A DNA stretch of 47,385 nucleotides from positions 1-47,385 of the forward strand of contig DAHXKX010000141.1 in assembly GCA_027366165.1 (NCBI GenBank), in the 5' to 3' direction. Below, piece after piece: positions 25,718-35,252 of this stretch (within the stretch, counting starts at the first letter, position 1; every line of letters begins with the position of its first letter). The DNA is from Actinomycetota bacterium. GTDB lineage: Bacteria > Actinomycetota > Acidimicrobiia > Acidimicrobiales > Acidimicrobiaceae. A model generated the notes under the pieces. That model saw only the letters and a list, made by a program, of their open reading frames with translations, was not told where the DNA came from and made no database searches. The position numbers were made by a program, and so were the translations under genes.

Positions 25718-26521
25718 CTATATCTCGGATGGCTCTATCGCCGGTGTTTCGGTCTTTCTCTTCGCGGCTGAAGCATTCTTGAACAGAATGACGAGGTAGA
25801 TTGCCGATGCAACTACGACGACGATCGAGAAGACTTCAACTGCATCCCAAAGCTGGGGAACCGCCAACCAAAAATACTCGTCGCTGAACCGCGGAATGTT
25901 CCAAAGCAGTGTGGCAGCGCCAATGAGCGCTCCACTCGGGGCATTTCGCTCCCTAAAGTACTTCTCCAACCTCAAGAGCAATAGAAAGACGACAAAGTCT
26001 TCCATCGCTTGAAATATCGGCACTGGTATTCGGTACCCAACCTGACCGGCATATTTCAGGCCATACCAGGCATTGGTTGGTCTTCCTCCACCATTTATCA
26101 TTAGCTGCGGTCCCAAAAGTCTTCCCATTGCCCATGCTGACACCAAGACCGGCGCGATGAGATCGAATGCCTTGGCGAAGGAGAGTTCGGGTGCGAGGCG
26201 GTTCTTAAAATAGATGGCGGTAGGTATTGCTCCCGCTAGACCACCATAGGACGAAAGTCCTCCATGCCAAATAAGCACAATTTCACCAGGATTGTGAATG
26301 TAGTAGGTAATATTCGCTATGACATGAACGATCCTGGCTCCAACAATCGCCCCGGCAATTATCCACAGGAATGATTTGTGCAACCACTCGGGGTCGTAGC
26401 CATTATTGCGGAGCCTGCGCTCGTAATAGCGATAGGCAAAGTAGAACGTTATCGCCAATCCGATCCCATAAGTGTGGATGGTTAAAGGCCCAAGGTGAAA
26501 ATCTACGGGAATGGGACGCAT
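25718..26521 (-). CDS. lgt: prolipoprotein diacylglyceryl transferase-like protein, divergent (Lgt)
   Basis: This 267-aa protein with about seven helices is of the Lgt fold, whose members move diacylglyceryl from phosphatidylglycerol to the lipobox cysteine. The typical parts are IHTYGIGLAITFYFAYR, WHGGLSSYGGLAGA, AMGRLLGP, the terminal-loop GGRPTN, and PRFSDEYF near the end. The usual signature GRxGNFxNxE is not intact: the stretch reads GRLLGPQLMINGG, so the conserved Asn and Glu are gone, and the E. coli His103 place is Tyr. I chose the ATG with AAGGA seven bases upstream; the frame is open 11 codons further. It may be a second, altered Lgt. Confidence 0.75.
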   Translation of the reverse strand: MRPIPVDFHLGPLTIHTYGIGLAITFYFAYRYYERRLRNNGYDPEWLHKSFLWIIAGAIVGARIVHVIANITYYIHNPGEIVLIWHGGLSSYGGLAGAIPTAIYFKNRLAPELSFAKAFDLIAPVLVSAWAMGRLLGPQLMINGGGRPTNAWYGLKYAGQVGYRIPVPIFQAMEDFVVFLLLLRLEKYFRERNAPSGALIGAATLLWNIPRFSDEYFWLAVPQLWDAVEVFSIVVVVASAIYLVILFKNASAAKRKTETPAIEPSEI

Positions 26522-26701
26522 TCGGGATTCCTTGCTATTTGAGATATGCGACAAGCTCAGCTAACATTCTATAGGCCCAGCCACATTATTTAGTCTCGGC
26601 GCCAATTCTGCTACCCAGGCGTAGATGTTGTTTCTCGAGGTTGCAGTTGGCGGGCACTGCAGTTTTAGTAAGGGCTTGTTTTCTATCGAGAAGGTTGTTC
26701 C

Positions 26702-27466
26702 ATGGACTCGACGTCGTTGTTTCGACTTGATGAGAAGGTAGCCATTGTCACCGGCGCCTCCTCGGGGATCGGTGCTCACCTTGCTGAGGTATTAGCAAGC
26801 GCTGGGGCCCAAGTTGTGCTCGCCGCCAGACGCAAAGAAAAGCTCGAATCGGTCATAACCTCAATCGGGGAGTCGGCATCCGGCTTCCAGTGCGATGTAA
26901 CCAAAGACTCAGACCTTGAGGCACTGGTGGACTTTGTGGTCAAGAAGTTTGGGAGGATCGATATCTGTGTGAATAACGCCGGAACCAGTGATCCCGAGCC
27001 GGCCGAACAGGAATCTCCCGAGAAATTCAGGTCGATAATGGCCGTCAATCTTGAGAGCGTGTTTGTTCTTTCACAGCTGGTGGGACGGGTTATGCTGGAG
27101 GCGGGTCAAGGGTCAATAGTAAATATATCTTCGATAGTTGGTCTTCTCGCATCTGGGCAAATTCCCCAGGCATCCTATGCCGCGTCAAAGGCTGCGGTGG
27201 TGAATTTGACGCGCGAGTTGGCGGCCCAGTGGGCTCGTAGGGGAGTACGTGTGAATGCAATTGCTCCGGGATGGTTCCCTTCTGAAATGACCCATGGCAT
27301 GTTTGGCGATCCGCACGGGCAGGATTTCATCCGTAAAAGGTGCCCGATGGGGCGAACTGGAGAGCTTTACGAACTGGACGGTCCTCTCCTCTTGCTGGCC
27401 TCCAAGGCAGGGAGTTACATTACGGGAGAAACCATTGTTGTTGATGGAGGCTGGTCGATAATCTAG
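26702..27466 (+). CDS. short-chain dehydrogenase/reductase (SDR)
   Basis: This 254-aa classical SDR has the TGASSGIG cofactor motif (about residues 18-25), NNAG, catalytic Ser in NISSIVG and YAASK (Tyr/Lys), then the PGW segment and a C-terminal YITGETIVVDGGWS. AARRKEK after beta-2 suggests NADP(H). It probably acts on a 3-oxoacyl or secondary-alcohol substrate, which is not readable. Start ATG, with GAGAAGG upstream. It is alone between Lgt (divergent) and the MDR gene (convergent). Confidence 0.88.
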   Translation: MDSTSLFRLDEKVAIVTGASSGIGAHLAEVLASAGAQVVLAARRKEKLESVITSIGESASGFQCDVTKDSDLEALVDFVVKKFGRIDICVNNAGTSDPEPAEQESPEKFRSIMAVNLESVFVLSQLVGRVMLEAGQGSIVNISSIVGLLASGQIPQASYAASKAAVVNLTRELAAQWARRGVRVNAIAPGWFPSEMTHGMFGDPHGQDFIRKRCPMGRTGELYELDGPLLLLASKAGSYITGETIVVDGGWSII

Positions 27467-27502
27467 GCAATTCGCGACACTAAAATCGCTTCAATGTGGG
27501 TT

Positions 27503-28441
27503 TCATAATGTCAAAATGATCTTTCCAAGTTTTCCAGGCTTGGCGAACATCTCGTAAGCTTGCTTGACGTTGGCAAGATCGAAAGTGGCCGCGACTGTAA
27601 CTGGTGTTTTCCCAAGTTCACAGAGTGGCATTAGGTGTGTTTTGATCTCCTCCGCTAGCACCGCCTTTGCGAATGTTTGACGGGCCCTTAATGTGGAGCC
27701 GAAGATTCTGGCTCTCTTCCCCATGAGCACACGCAGGTCGATTTCGCTTTTGGCGCCCGCCCCTACCCCAATAACGGATAGCCTTCCTTCCATGGCCAAC
27801 GCGGCCAGGTCATCTTGCAGATTGATTGCGCCAACGAGTTCCAATATGACGTCGTATGGTCCGTTGCCAGCAAGATCAGTTGGAAGGATCGGCTTGGCGC
27901 CCATCCGACTAAGGGCTTCATGATGCTCTGCATGCCTTGCCGAAGCCGTTACCTTGGCGTTGATCGCTCTGCCCAATGCAATGGCACTTAGGCCGACTCC
28001 ACCAGACGCACCATTAATTAGCAGCCGCTCTGACAGTTGCAGGCCGGCTTGTCGGATCAGGGCATCATAAGCTGTGAAGTATGTTTCGCAGAATCCGCCT
28101 GCGCTGGTCATGTCGAGGCAATCGGGTATAGACACGGCATTTGAATAATGGATCTTGCACAGTTCGGCCTGGGCGGCGCCACCTATGACGCCCATTACAG
28201 CGTCTCCGGCCTTGAAGCCGGAAGCCTGCCTGCCCACCTCCCTGACGACACCTGCAAATTCAAGGCCCGGAATCTCTTGAGGAATGCCTGGAGGCGCAGG
28301 GTAAAAGCCTTTCTTTTGAAGAATATCGGCGGCATTGAGGCCCGCGGATCTCACCTCCACCAGCAGTTCTTCCGAACCGCATATGGGATCTGGAACCTCG
28401 TCTACCGTGACCTCATTATCAACAATGACGACACTGCGCAT
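27503..28441 (-). CDS. NAD(P)H quinone oxidoreductase, zinc-less MDR family
   Basis: This 312-aa medium-chain reductase is of the QOR/PIG3 type. LNAADILQKKGFYPAPPG and GLEFAGVV are the usual N-terminal motifs; NGASGGVGLSAIALG is the Rossmann motif, and the catalytic-zinc ligands of alcohol dehydrogenases are absent. It reduces quinones or enones with NADPH. ATG start with GGAGG five bases upstream. It is convergent with the SDR, 36 bp apart. Confidence 0.88.
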   Translation of the reverse strand: MRSVVIVDNEVTVDEVPDPICGSEELLVEVRSAGLNAADILQKKGFYPAPPGIPQEIPGLEFAGVVREVGRQASGFKAGDAVMGVIGGAAQAELCKIHYSNAVSIPDCLDMTSAGGFCETYFTAYDALIRQAGLQLSERLLINGASGGVGLSAIALGRAINAKVTASARHAEHHEALSRMGAKPILPTDLAGNGPYDVILELVGAINLQDDLAALAMEGRLSVIGVGAGAKSEIDLRVLMGKRARIFGSTLRARQTFAKAVLAEEIKTHLMPLCELGKTPVTVAATFDLANVKQAYEMFAKPGKLGKIILTL

Positions 28442-28502
28442 TTATCCCTCCACAATTTTGCTTGGGTGTAGTCTACCGAGAGGTCGGAATCCAAGGTGAA
28501 CT

Positions 28503-29609
28503 TTATACGCGTCCGGCACCCACTGGAACACCAGCCCAGAAGATTCCCGACACCTCAACTGGCGCCGATTCATTCAGTGCCTGAATGACCTGGCCACCCC
28601 CAATGTATATTGCGACATGGCTTATTGGAGAGTAGTAGAAAACCAGATCACCTGGTTGAAGTGCGGCAAGGGATACCCTTGAGGAATCACTGTACTGCGC
28701 TGCTGCTGAGTGGGGCAGGTAGATGCCCGCCTTGGCATAGATGAATTCGGTCAGACCAGAACAGTCAAATACGTTAGGTCCTGCTCCGCCGAACACGTAA
28801 CGCTTGCCAAGTTCTTGCCGGGCCCAAGAAATAGCAATGCCAGCTTGTCCTCCGGTTGCAGTTGGAACAGAGCTGACCGGAGTTGGCGCAGCAAAGCTGG
28901 AAGGAGTATTCAGGATTATTTGCTGTGCCTTAGCTGCGGCTTGTTGAGCCAGGTAGGTCTGCTGTTGGGCAACGAGAGTGGCTATCGTTGAGTTTACCGA
29001 AGCGAGTTGTGCGCGTTCCTGGTCCGAAGCCGATTGAGCGGCATTTTTGGCTGTTGTTACCTCGTTGAACACAGAAGCGGCCTGCGCCTGCAGTGACTTT
29101 AGAGATGTTTGTTGAAGTTGCAGACTCTGTGTTGCGCCCTGATATAGCGCGATCAAGTCAGTCTGTGAATTTGTGACCGTGTTCAAATATTCCTGGCGTA
29201 CAGAGGCTTCCGTGGGATTTTCGTTGAGTAGCGCCGAGAACTCACTCAGATTTCCACCAGTCACATAGGCATTGATCGCTTCCTGGGCGAGTTGAGATTT
29301 GATAGATGCGATATTTGACTGAGTTTGCGCGATCTGTGCTTGGGCGGCGCTAACTTTCTGAGTGGCTTGCGAAAGAGATATTTGCGCCTGGTTGTATTTT
29401 TCAGCAAGGAGGGAAACTTGCCCTCCAAGGTAATTCAATCGTACGGCTATTGCAGCAGCCTGCGCTCTGGCATTGGCGATAGTCTCAGCATTGGCAGTAC
29501 CACCACTTGGTAGCAGCTGAGCGAGTGAAGCTGCCCCCACCATCACGACGGCCAGTGTGGTTTTTCTTTTAAGCGAAGTCCTGGGTTTCAACTTCACCTT
29601 TGAGAGCAT
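28503..29609 (-). CDS. secreted NlpC/P60 peptidoglycan hydrolase, RipA-like
   Basis: A basic n-region and hydrophobic stretch (KRKTTLAVVMVG...), with a likely cleavage after TANA, make a signal peptide. A long coiled coil of about 170 residues (Ala/Gln-rich heptads) and a short flexible Pro/Ser linker come next. A C-terminal NlpC/P60 domain of about 110 aa follows, with catalytic Cys in FDCSGLTEF, His in ISHVAIYIGG and a third polar residue in QALNES. Such proteins cut the D-Glu/meso-DAP bond of peptide stems during division. I start at the ATG 29609 (368 aa); the frame is open 28 codons further to 29693 and no ribosome site decides. Confidence 0.88.
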   Translation of the reverse strand: MLSKVKLKPRTSLKRKTTLAVVMVGAASLAQLLPSGGTANAETIANARAQAAAIAVRLNYLGGQVSLLAEKYNQAQISLSQATQKVSAAQAQIAQTQSNIASIKSQLAQEAINAYVTGGNLSEFSALLNENPTEASVRQEYLNTVTNSQTDLIALYQGATQSLQLQQTSLKSLQAQAASVFNEVTTAKNAAQSASDQERAQLASVNSTIATLVAQQQTYLAQQAAAKAQQIILNTPSSFAAPTPVSSVPTATGGQAGIAISWARQELGKRYVFGGAGPNVFDCSGLTEFIYAKAGIYLPHSAAAQYSDSSRVSLAALQPGDLVFYYSPISHVAIYIGGGQVIQALNESAPVEVSGIFWAGVPVGAGRV

Positions 29610-29873
29610 CCAAAGTGGTATCACGACGCTGATGAATCTAGTCCGCTCAAGGTCACGAATGCCGTTTATTTTGAAATAATTCAGGTATAACATACAAAAG
29701 CGCTGGTAGGTGCCAGTAAATTATTCAACAGGTTTGTGAACACTGTCGGTCACCGTTTGTGGACTGCATAGGAGAGCGTTCTATTATCTGTGGTGCATTC
29801 AATTAGCTAGTTAAGTTCAATTTGACTAGTTTTGTTTTGTTGGGTTGCGGATTGTTGAGAGGTGAGGTCACGA

Positions 29874-31265
29874 ATGTCTCAGGAAACAGAATTTCGAATC
29901 GAGCATGACTCGATGGGCGAGGTGCGAGTTCCAATTAATGCCAAGTGGCAGGCCCAGACCCAGAGGGCGGTAGAGAACTTTCCAATTTCGGGGCTGCGAA
30001 TTAGCCGATCACTCATTTGGGCTCTGGCAACAATTAAGGGAGCCGCTGCTAGGCAGAACGCCAAGCTGGGAGTGATCGACACCGAGGTTGCCGAGGCAAT
30101 ATACCAGTCTTCAGTCCAAGTGGCCAATGGTGAGTACGATGACCACTTTCCAGTCGATGTCTATCAAACTGGCTCAGGTACTTCGTCAAATATGAACATG
30201 AACGAAGTACTCTCGACAATAGCCGGGGAAATGCTTGGAAAAACTGTCAAGCCAAATGATGACACCAATGCGTCGCAGTCGTCAAATGACATCTTCCCGT
30301 CAGCGATTCACCTGGCCGCTACAAATCTTCTAAAGAACTCGCTAATCCCCGCCTTGTATAATCTGTCGGACGCCTTGAGTTCAAAGAGTGTGGAGTTTCA
30401 GGATGTGGTTAAATCAGGACGCACCCATCTTATGGACGCCACTCCTGTAACCTTGGGCCAGGAATTTTCCGGGTATGCTTCCCAGGTCAGGTATGGGGTG
30501 GAGCGGGTGAATTCACTCCTTGCCCGCGTCGGCGAGCTTCCCCTCGGTGGTACCGCAGTTGGCACCGGTATAAATGCCCCGGCTGAATTCGCACGTGGAA
30601 CTATTGAGATTCTGGTTTCATTGACAGAGCTTCCCCTGTCAGAAGCCCGGGACCATTTTGAAGCACAGAGTGCCAGAGATGCGTTGGTCGAAGCCTCAGG
30701 GGTATTGAGAACGATTGCTGTTTCGTTTTACAAAATAGCTAACGATCTGAGGTGGATGTCATCTGGACCACGCTGTGGACTTGGTGAGATTCATCTCCCT
30801 GATTTGCAGCCAGGATCCTCAATCATGCCGGGAAAGGTGAACCCGGTTGTGCCAGAGGCGGTGTGTCAGGTGGTTGCTCAGGTAATTGGTAATGATGCGG
30901 CGGTAGCCTTTGGTGGATCCGCGGGAAATCTGGAACTCAATGTAATGCTTCCAGTTATTGCAAGGAACATCATAGAGTCGATTTCCCTGCTTTCTTCTGT
31001 CGCAAATGCGCTGGCTGAAAAGTGCATTGTGGGGATTGAAGCGGATCGTGAGAGGTGTCTTAGCTACGCCCTGTCGAGTCCCTCAATCGGGACCGCACTC
31101 AACCCATACATCGGATATGAGGCAGCCGCAAGGGTGATTAAGAAGTCTCTGAAGGAAAAGAAGGACCTTCGGGCAGTGGTACTCGAAGAAGGACTCCTGA
31201 CGCCTGAAGAGGTCGACAGGGCGCTCGATGTCATGGCAATGACAAGGGGTGGAATCCTCAAGTGA
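29874..31265 (+). CDS. fumC: fumarate hydratase class II (FumC)
   Basis: This 463-aa TCA-cycle enzyme converts fumarate and malate. Landmarks are [39 protein letters not shown] (catalytic His region) and the signature [12 protein letters not shown] with the flexible catalytic-Ser loop. The ATG has GAGG six bases upstream; an in-frame GTG at 29862 adds four residues. It is oxygen-stable and without Fe-S. The locus is solitary, between an NlpC/P60 gene (divergent) and a hypothetical. Confidence 0.96.
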   Translation: MSQETEFRIEHDSMGEVRVPINAKWQAQTQRAVENFPISGLRISRSLIWALATIKGAAARQNAKLGVIDTEVAEAIYQSSVQVANGEYDDHFPVDVYQTGSGTSSNMNMNEVLSTIAGEMLGKTVKPNDDTNASQSSNDIFPSAIHLAATNLLKNSLIPALYNLSDALSSKSVEFQDVVKSGRTHLMDATPVTLGQEFSGYASQVRYGVERVNSLLARVGELPLGGTAVGTGINAPAEFARGTIEILVSLTELPLSEARDHFEAQSARDALVEASGVLRTIAVSFYKIANDLRWMSSGPRCGLGEIHLPDLQPGSSIMPGKVNPVVPEAVCQVVAQVIGNDAAVAFGGSAGNLELNVMLPVIARNIIESISLLSSVANALAEKCIVGIEADRERCLSYALSSPSIGTALNPYIGYEAAARVIKKSLKEKKDLRAVVLEEGLLTPEEVDRALDVMAMTRGGILK

Positions 31266-31317
31266 CGATTCTTTGGTAGCGACCAAATAGCCAGCTGGGG
31301 CGTGATAGTTTCAAGTC

Positions 31318-32055
31318 ATGAACCCTCTGGAGCGGCTACGATATCTTGCTCGAATTGATGGCGAGGATCCGATGGATCTCGCCATCGAAGCGACATATGT
31401 TATTGCTGAGCTGGCTCATGACAGGTCTATGCTAGTGTCGGCTCTGCGCAGACTATTGGATCGGCATTGCGATTACGGAATCATGTGGATGCTCGCAGCT
31501 CGTATCGCTGGGTCAGTATTCCCGGAGGAGGAGGCCTGGAATCTTATCAGCGAGTTTTCCGCTCCAAGAAACATGTTTGAACTGGCAGACTCCTCTCCAG
31601 GTCTTCAGGTCACCCGAAACGGTCAGATAGCGTTCGAAGGGGAAACCTTTGGAACAGTCGCCACTGGTATGGACGCAGATCCAAGAACTGCCTGGCTGCG
31701 TTTATACCCCGCAGGGTCTCTCGTAGTCGTGAGCGACCTGGTTTCTTCTCGCTTTGCCGTCGTCCCCGCCGGCATAGTGCCCTTGATCAACGACGCCGTC
31801 CAGCATGGTTGGAGCGGGCGGTTAACTCTGAGGGCAAGTGATTTTTCCCTTGCTGCGGGAGTTATCCGTGATTCGCTCGAATCACGTCGTCTGCAAAACG
31901 CGGCAAATCGGACAAAGACCGAGATCGTCGCGCTCGATAGCTCATGTTTGGTCTTGTACCAGGGGAGCCCAACCCCTCCTGACGCGATTGAGCAGCTGGT
32001 CAGATGGCGTGTTCCCCAGGAAATGTTGAGATCTGCTGGACCAATGTTGGGATGA
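31318..32055 (+). CDS. hypothetical protein (245 aa)
   Basis: I do not recognise this family. It is soluble, with no signal or membrane helix; a helical N-terminal ~90 residues (MLVSALRRLLDRHCDYG) is followed by a mixed alpha/beta part with VATGMDADPRTAWLRLYPAGSLVVVSDLVSSRF. Start ATG, 52 bp after fumC, no strong ribosome site. Homologues seem likely in related actinobacteria because the frame is long and clean, but no function is proposed. Confidence 0.65.
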   Translation: MNPLERLRYLARIDGEDPMDLAIEATYVIAELAHDRSMLVSALRRLLDRHCDYGIMWMLAARIAGSVFPEEEAWNLISEFSAPRNMFELADSSPGLQVTRNGQIAFEGETFGTVATGMDADPRTAWLRLYPAGSLVVVSDLVSSRFAVVPAGIVPLINDAVQHGWSGRLTLRASDFSLAAGVIRDSLESRRLQNAANRTKTEIVALDSSCLVLYQGSPTPPDAIEQLVRWRVPQEMLRSAGPMLG

Positions 32056-32216
32056 CCTTTTCTAATATGTCTTTCGTTTCTTATTGGTATTCAAGGGTTC
32101 GCGGTAGGTGGGAATGTCTATGAGTGGTGATGACGGGTCAAAAAAGTGGGGTTTTGGTCATTTTGCCCCTCTGTTTTTGATTGCACGTCCCTTGCAGTTC
32201 GAGTAGTTTTTCCTCC

Positions 32217-32897
32217 ATGGGACAAATCATCGAATTTCCAAGTAATGGAACGTCTGCCACCGGGTATTTGGCTTCGCCGGAGGAAAAGTTGGCTCCTGGA
32301 GTTGTTGTGATTCAGGAGTGGTGGGGTCTCGTCGACCATATCAAGGACGTATGTGACCGGTTTGCTGCAAACGGATTTTATGCACTTGCACCGGACCTCT
32401 ATCACGGAACTGTGGCAAGAGAGCCGGATTCTGCCATGAAGGCCATGATGGCGATGGAGCTGCCTCAGGTGGCAAAGGACATGAGTGGCGCGGTTACCGA
32501 ACTGCTCAATCGCAGTGGTGGCACAAGCGTTGGCGTGGTTGGGTTTTGCATGGGCGGAGCATTGGCGCTTGTCCTTGCAGCAGACCGCCCCGATGCGGTT
32601 TCCGCCGTCTCGCCGTTTTATGGCGTCGTATCCTGGCCGAATCCAGGGCCAGATTTCAAAAACCTGTCGGCCGCAATTCAGGGCCACTATGCGGAACACG
32701 ATGACTCAGCATCGCCTGAAGCTACGAGGGCGCTCGAGGCGCAGCTTCATACGATGGGAAAGGACGTGGAGTTTTTTATCTATCCAGGAACGCATCATGC
32801 ATTTTTCAATGACGCTAGACCCGAAGTGTATGATTCGCAGTCGGCAGGACAGGCCTGGGACAGATTGATTCCGTTTCTCAAGGAGCACATTCACTAG
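32217..32897 (+). CDS. dienelactone hydrolase family protein
   Basis: This 226-aa alpha/beta hydrolase has nucleophile Cys in GFCMGG (about residue 115, the DLH-type cysteine in place of serine), Asp in EHDDSAS and His in GTHHAFFND. It is likely to hydrolyse lactone or ester intermediates; specificity is unknown. The MGQIIEF start is taken; a TTG frame extension to 32181 exists. Good fit of length (about 230). It precedes the DUF885 gene by 44 bp and may be co-transcribed. Confidence 0.88.
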   Translation: MGQIIEFPSNGTSATGYLASPEEKLAPGVVVIQEWWGLVDHIKDVCDRFAANGFYALAPDLYHGTVAREPDSAMKAMMAMELPQVAKDMSGAVTELLNRSGGTSVGVVGFCMGGALALVLAADRPDAVSAVSPFYGVVSWPNPGPDFKNLSAAIQGHYAEHDDSASPEATRALEAQLHTMGKDVEFFIYPGTHHAFFNDARPEVYDSQSAGQAWDRLIPFLKEHIH

Positions 32898-32941
32898 TCG
32901 CTATTCCGGCGCGGCTTGAAAATAGGAACGGTGTCAACACA

Positions 32942-34162
32942 GTGTCGACTTTGGTAGAGGACTATCTTTCCCTTGGCTTGGAGCTGAACAAATATATCGA
33001 CGGATTGGTCGATGCCTATTATGGCCCCAGGGAGTTGGCTGACAAGGTCGACAGCCATGCGAGAGTTGATCCGCGGAAACTGGTGGAGACTGCCCGAGAG
33101 CTGATTGGAGCCATTGACTCTCGTGTCGCATTGGATGCTACGGAATATTCGCACGACCCCGTTAGGGTGGCGTGGCTCCATGCTCAGGTGGTTGGGTTAT
33201 TGACAACGGCCCAGAAATTGGCGGGTGTGAAGGTTGACTACCTGACGGAGGTGGAGCGTTGTTACGGTATACGCCCAAGACGTGTTCCACGTGATGACAT
33301 CGATGAAGCGCTAAGGGTGTTGGACAGCCTAATTCCTGGCGCTGGCGCGCTAAAGGACCGGCTTGTCGCATACCGTGAGTCGTTTGTGGTGTTACCTGAG
33401 AAGCTCAAACCCATTCTGATGGATCTTACGGAGGTTTTCCGGGAGCGGACATCTAAATTGTTTGGACTTCCCGAGGGGGAGGATTTGGAGTTTGAGATCG
33501 TCACTGCAAAGCCATGGTCAGGTTTCAACTACTACCTCGGCAATCTCAAATCCAGGGTCGCCATCAATGCCGACCTGCCAATTCTTTCGACGTCGTTGGC
33601 CCACTTGATTGCCCATGAGGCCTATCCGGGCCACCACAGTGAGCACACGCGCAAAGAGGTGAATCTGTTCAACAAACGTGGGCAACTTGAGGAGTCCATC
33701 TTCCTTGTTGGAACCCCGCAGTGTTTGATTGCGGAGGGTCTGGCAGATTTCGGGCTCGAGGTTCTGCTGGGCGATGAGGAGTTCACTATTGTATCCGAAC
33801 TGATGATAAAGCGGGGTATAAACTATCCGGATCAAGAGTTGAAAGAGACGCGGTCCGCATTTGAGACCCTGTCAAAGGTGCGTGGCAATGCGGCCTGGGA
33901 CCTCCACCAGGATGGGGTTCCTGTCGATGTGGTGGTGGAGAACCTGGAAAGAGACGCGCTTTTATCCCGACCGCGTGCAGAAAAGGCGGTGGAGTTTCTC
34001 ACCGATCCAACTTGGCGCGCTTATATCACCTGCTACGTGGAGGGATATCAGCTTGTCAAGGCTTTCGTGGGATCAACGGATCGGGTGCCGGATTCGACCA
34101 GAGTGGCGCGTTTTAGAAGATTGATAACTGAGCAGGTGCTTCCAAAGGATCTAGTTTCGTAG
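32942..34162 (+). CDS. DUF885 metallopeptidase-like protein
   Basis: This 406-aa protein is recognised by HEAYPGHHSEH (about residue 225), the zinc-binding HExxPGHH motif of DUF885, with a further glutamate in IAEGLADFG downstream. It is shorter than many members (about 550 aa) and has no signal peptide, so it is presumably cytoplasmic. Start GTG, with a weak AGGA upstream. Activity is unproven. Confidence 0.75.
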   Translation: MSTLVEDYLSLGLELNKYIDGLVDAYYGPRELADKVDSHARVDPRKLVETARELIGAIDSRVALDATEYSHDPVRVAWLHAQVVGLLTTAQKLAGVKVDYLTEVERCYGIRPRRVPRDDIDEALRVLDSLIPGAGALKDRLVAYRESFVVLPEKLKPILMDLTEVFRERTSKLFGLPEGEDLEFEIVTAKPWSGFNYYLGNLKSRVAINADLPILSTSLAHLIAHEAYPGHHSEHTRKEVNLFNKRGQLEESIFLVGTPQCLIAEGLADFGLEVLLGDEEFTIVSELMIKRGINYPDQELKETRSAFETLSKVRGNAAWDLHQDGVPVDVVVENLERDALLSRPRAEKAVEFLTDPTWRAYITCYVEGYQLVKAFVGSTDRVPDSTRVARFRRLITEQVLPKDLVS

Positions 34163-34228
34163 GATAATGCGCATCCGTGGTTTGTGTTGGACTGGGAAAA
34201 TCTTGGAAAGTTCAGTATAATTTCTCAA

Positions 34229-35167
34229 ATGTCCGAACGTTCCCGTAATTTACCGCGCCGATCTTGCCTATCGGTACCTGGGTCTTCCCAAAGATTCTTG
34301 GAAAAGGCCCCCACAATCAAGGCTGATATGTCATTTCTCGATCTTGAGGATTCGGTGGCGCCGTTGGAAAAACCAGCCGCTAGAGGTCAGGTTGTCCGTG
34401 CCATCCGTGAACTCGACTGGGATGACAGAGTTCTTTGCGTCCGTGTCAATGCCTGGGATACCAGGTGGACCTACGCTGACGTCATCGAAGTTGTTGGTCA
34501 AGCAGGCGAACGCCTTGATGAAGTCATGCTTCCCAAGGTTCAAAGTGCCTCAGACGTCATAGCTTTGGACCTTTTACTTACTCAGGTTGAGATCAATTCC
34601 GGCCTTCCCAGAGGCCATATAGGTATTGAGGCTCAAATAGAGTCCACCAAAGGGTTGATTAACGTCGAAGAGATATGCGCTTCCTCTCCACGGCTGGAAA
34701 CCATAGTTTTCGGTCCTGCCGATTTTGCAGCATCGATGGAGATGCCCGTTCTGACCGGTGGCGTTCAAATCAGTGAGTATCCAGGTGACCACTTCAACTA
34801 CGTCTTCTCGAAGATCCTCATGGCTGGCCGGGCAAATGGCCTTCAGGTCATTGATGGCCCGTTCCTAAAGATCAGAGATCTCGATGCTTTGAGGGACTAC
34901 TGTTACAGGACAGTTACTTTGGGTTATGACGGGAAATGGGCACTCCATCCTGACCAGGTGACCCTCATCAATGAGCTGTACTCTCCATCGCAGGAGCAGT
35001 TCGACAGGGCGATGGATATTTTGGACGCCTACAAGGCCGCTACCGAGGTGGACCTACTGGGTGCTGTCATGTTTGGCGACGAAATGATCGACGAGGCCAG
35101 TCGCAAAATGGCGACAAAGTTCATCGGCCGAGGCGAACGCGCTGGCATGGTCAGATCGGCAAAGTAG
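34229..35167 (+). CDS. mcl: CitE-like L-malyl-CoA/beta-methylmalyl-CoA lyase (Mcl-type)
   Basis: This 312-aa HpcH/HpaI-aldolase/citrate-lyase-family protein has RSCLSVPGSSQRFLEKA and FLDLEDSVAP (metal site), then EAQIES and FGPADFAASM (second acidic ligands). The C-terminal VMFGDEMIDEASRKMA holds the conserved Asp of malyl-CoA lyases. It would cleave beta-methylmalyl-CoA to propionyl-CoA plus glyoxylate. The frame is open upstream to GTG 34184; I chose the ATG giving MSERSRNLPRR. Two neighbouring genes (Mcd- and Mch-like) are the adjacent pathway steps. Other CitE-like lyases remain an option. Confidence 0.78.
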   Translation: MSERSRNLPRRSCLSVPGSSQRFLEKAPTIKADMSFLDLEDSVAPLEKPAARGQVVRAIRELDWDDRVLCVRVNAWDTRWTYADVIEVVGQAGERLDEVMLPKVQSASDVIALDLLLTQVEINSGLPRGHIGIEAQIESTKGLINVEEICASSPRLETIVFGPADFAASMEMPVLTGGVQISEYPGDHFNYVFSKILMAGRANGLQVIDGPFLKIRDLDALRDYCYRTVTLGYDGKWALHPDQVTLINELYSPSQEQFDRAMDILDAYKAATEVDLLGAVMFGDEMIDEASRKMATKFIGRGERAGMVRSAK

Positions 35168-35204
35168 CTCAAGTATTAGTATGTTTTGAACAAAGTTGGG
35201 TTGT

Positions 35205-35230
35205 GGCAGTCATGGAGTGTTGGGACTGCC
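35205..35230. terminator. hairpin between convergent genes
   Basis: GGCAGTC / GACTGCC, 7-bp stem with 12-nt loop, in the 85-bp space between mcl and the membrane protein gene. There is no U-tract on either side, so it is weak evidence for termination. Confidence 0.25.
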
Positions 35231-35252
35231 GCGACTCGACATGAATTTGCGG

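Noticed and set aside
32118-32699. 193-codon minus-strand frame over the dienelactone hydrolase
   Set aside because: Antisense shadow of a gene with intact catalytic motifs.
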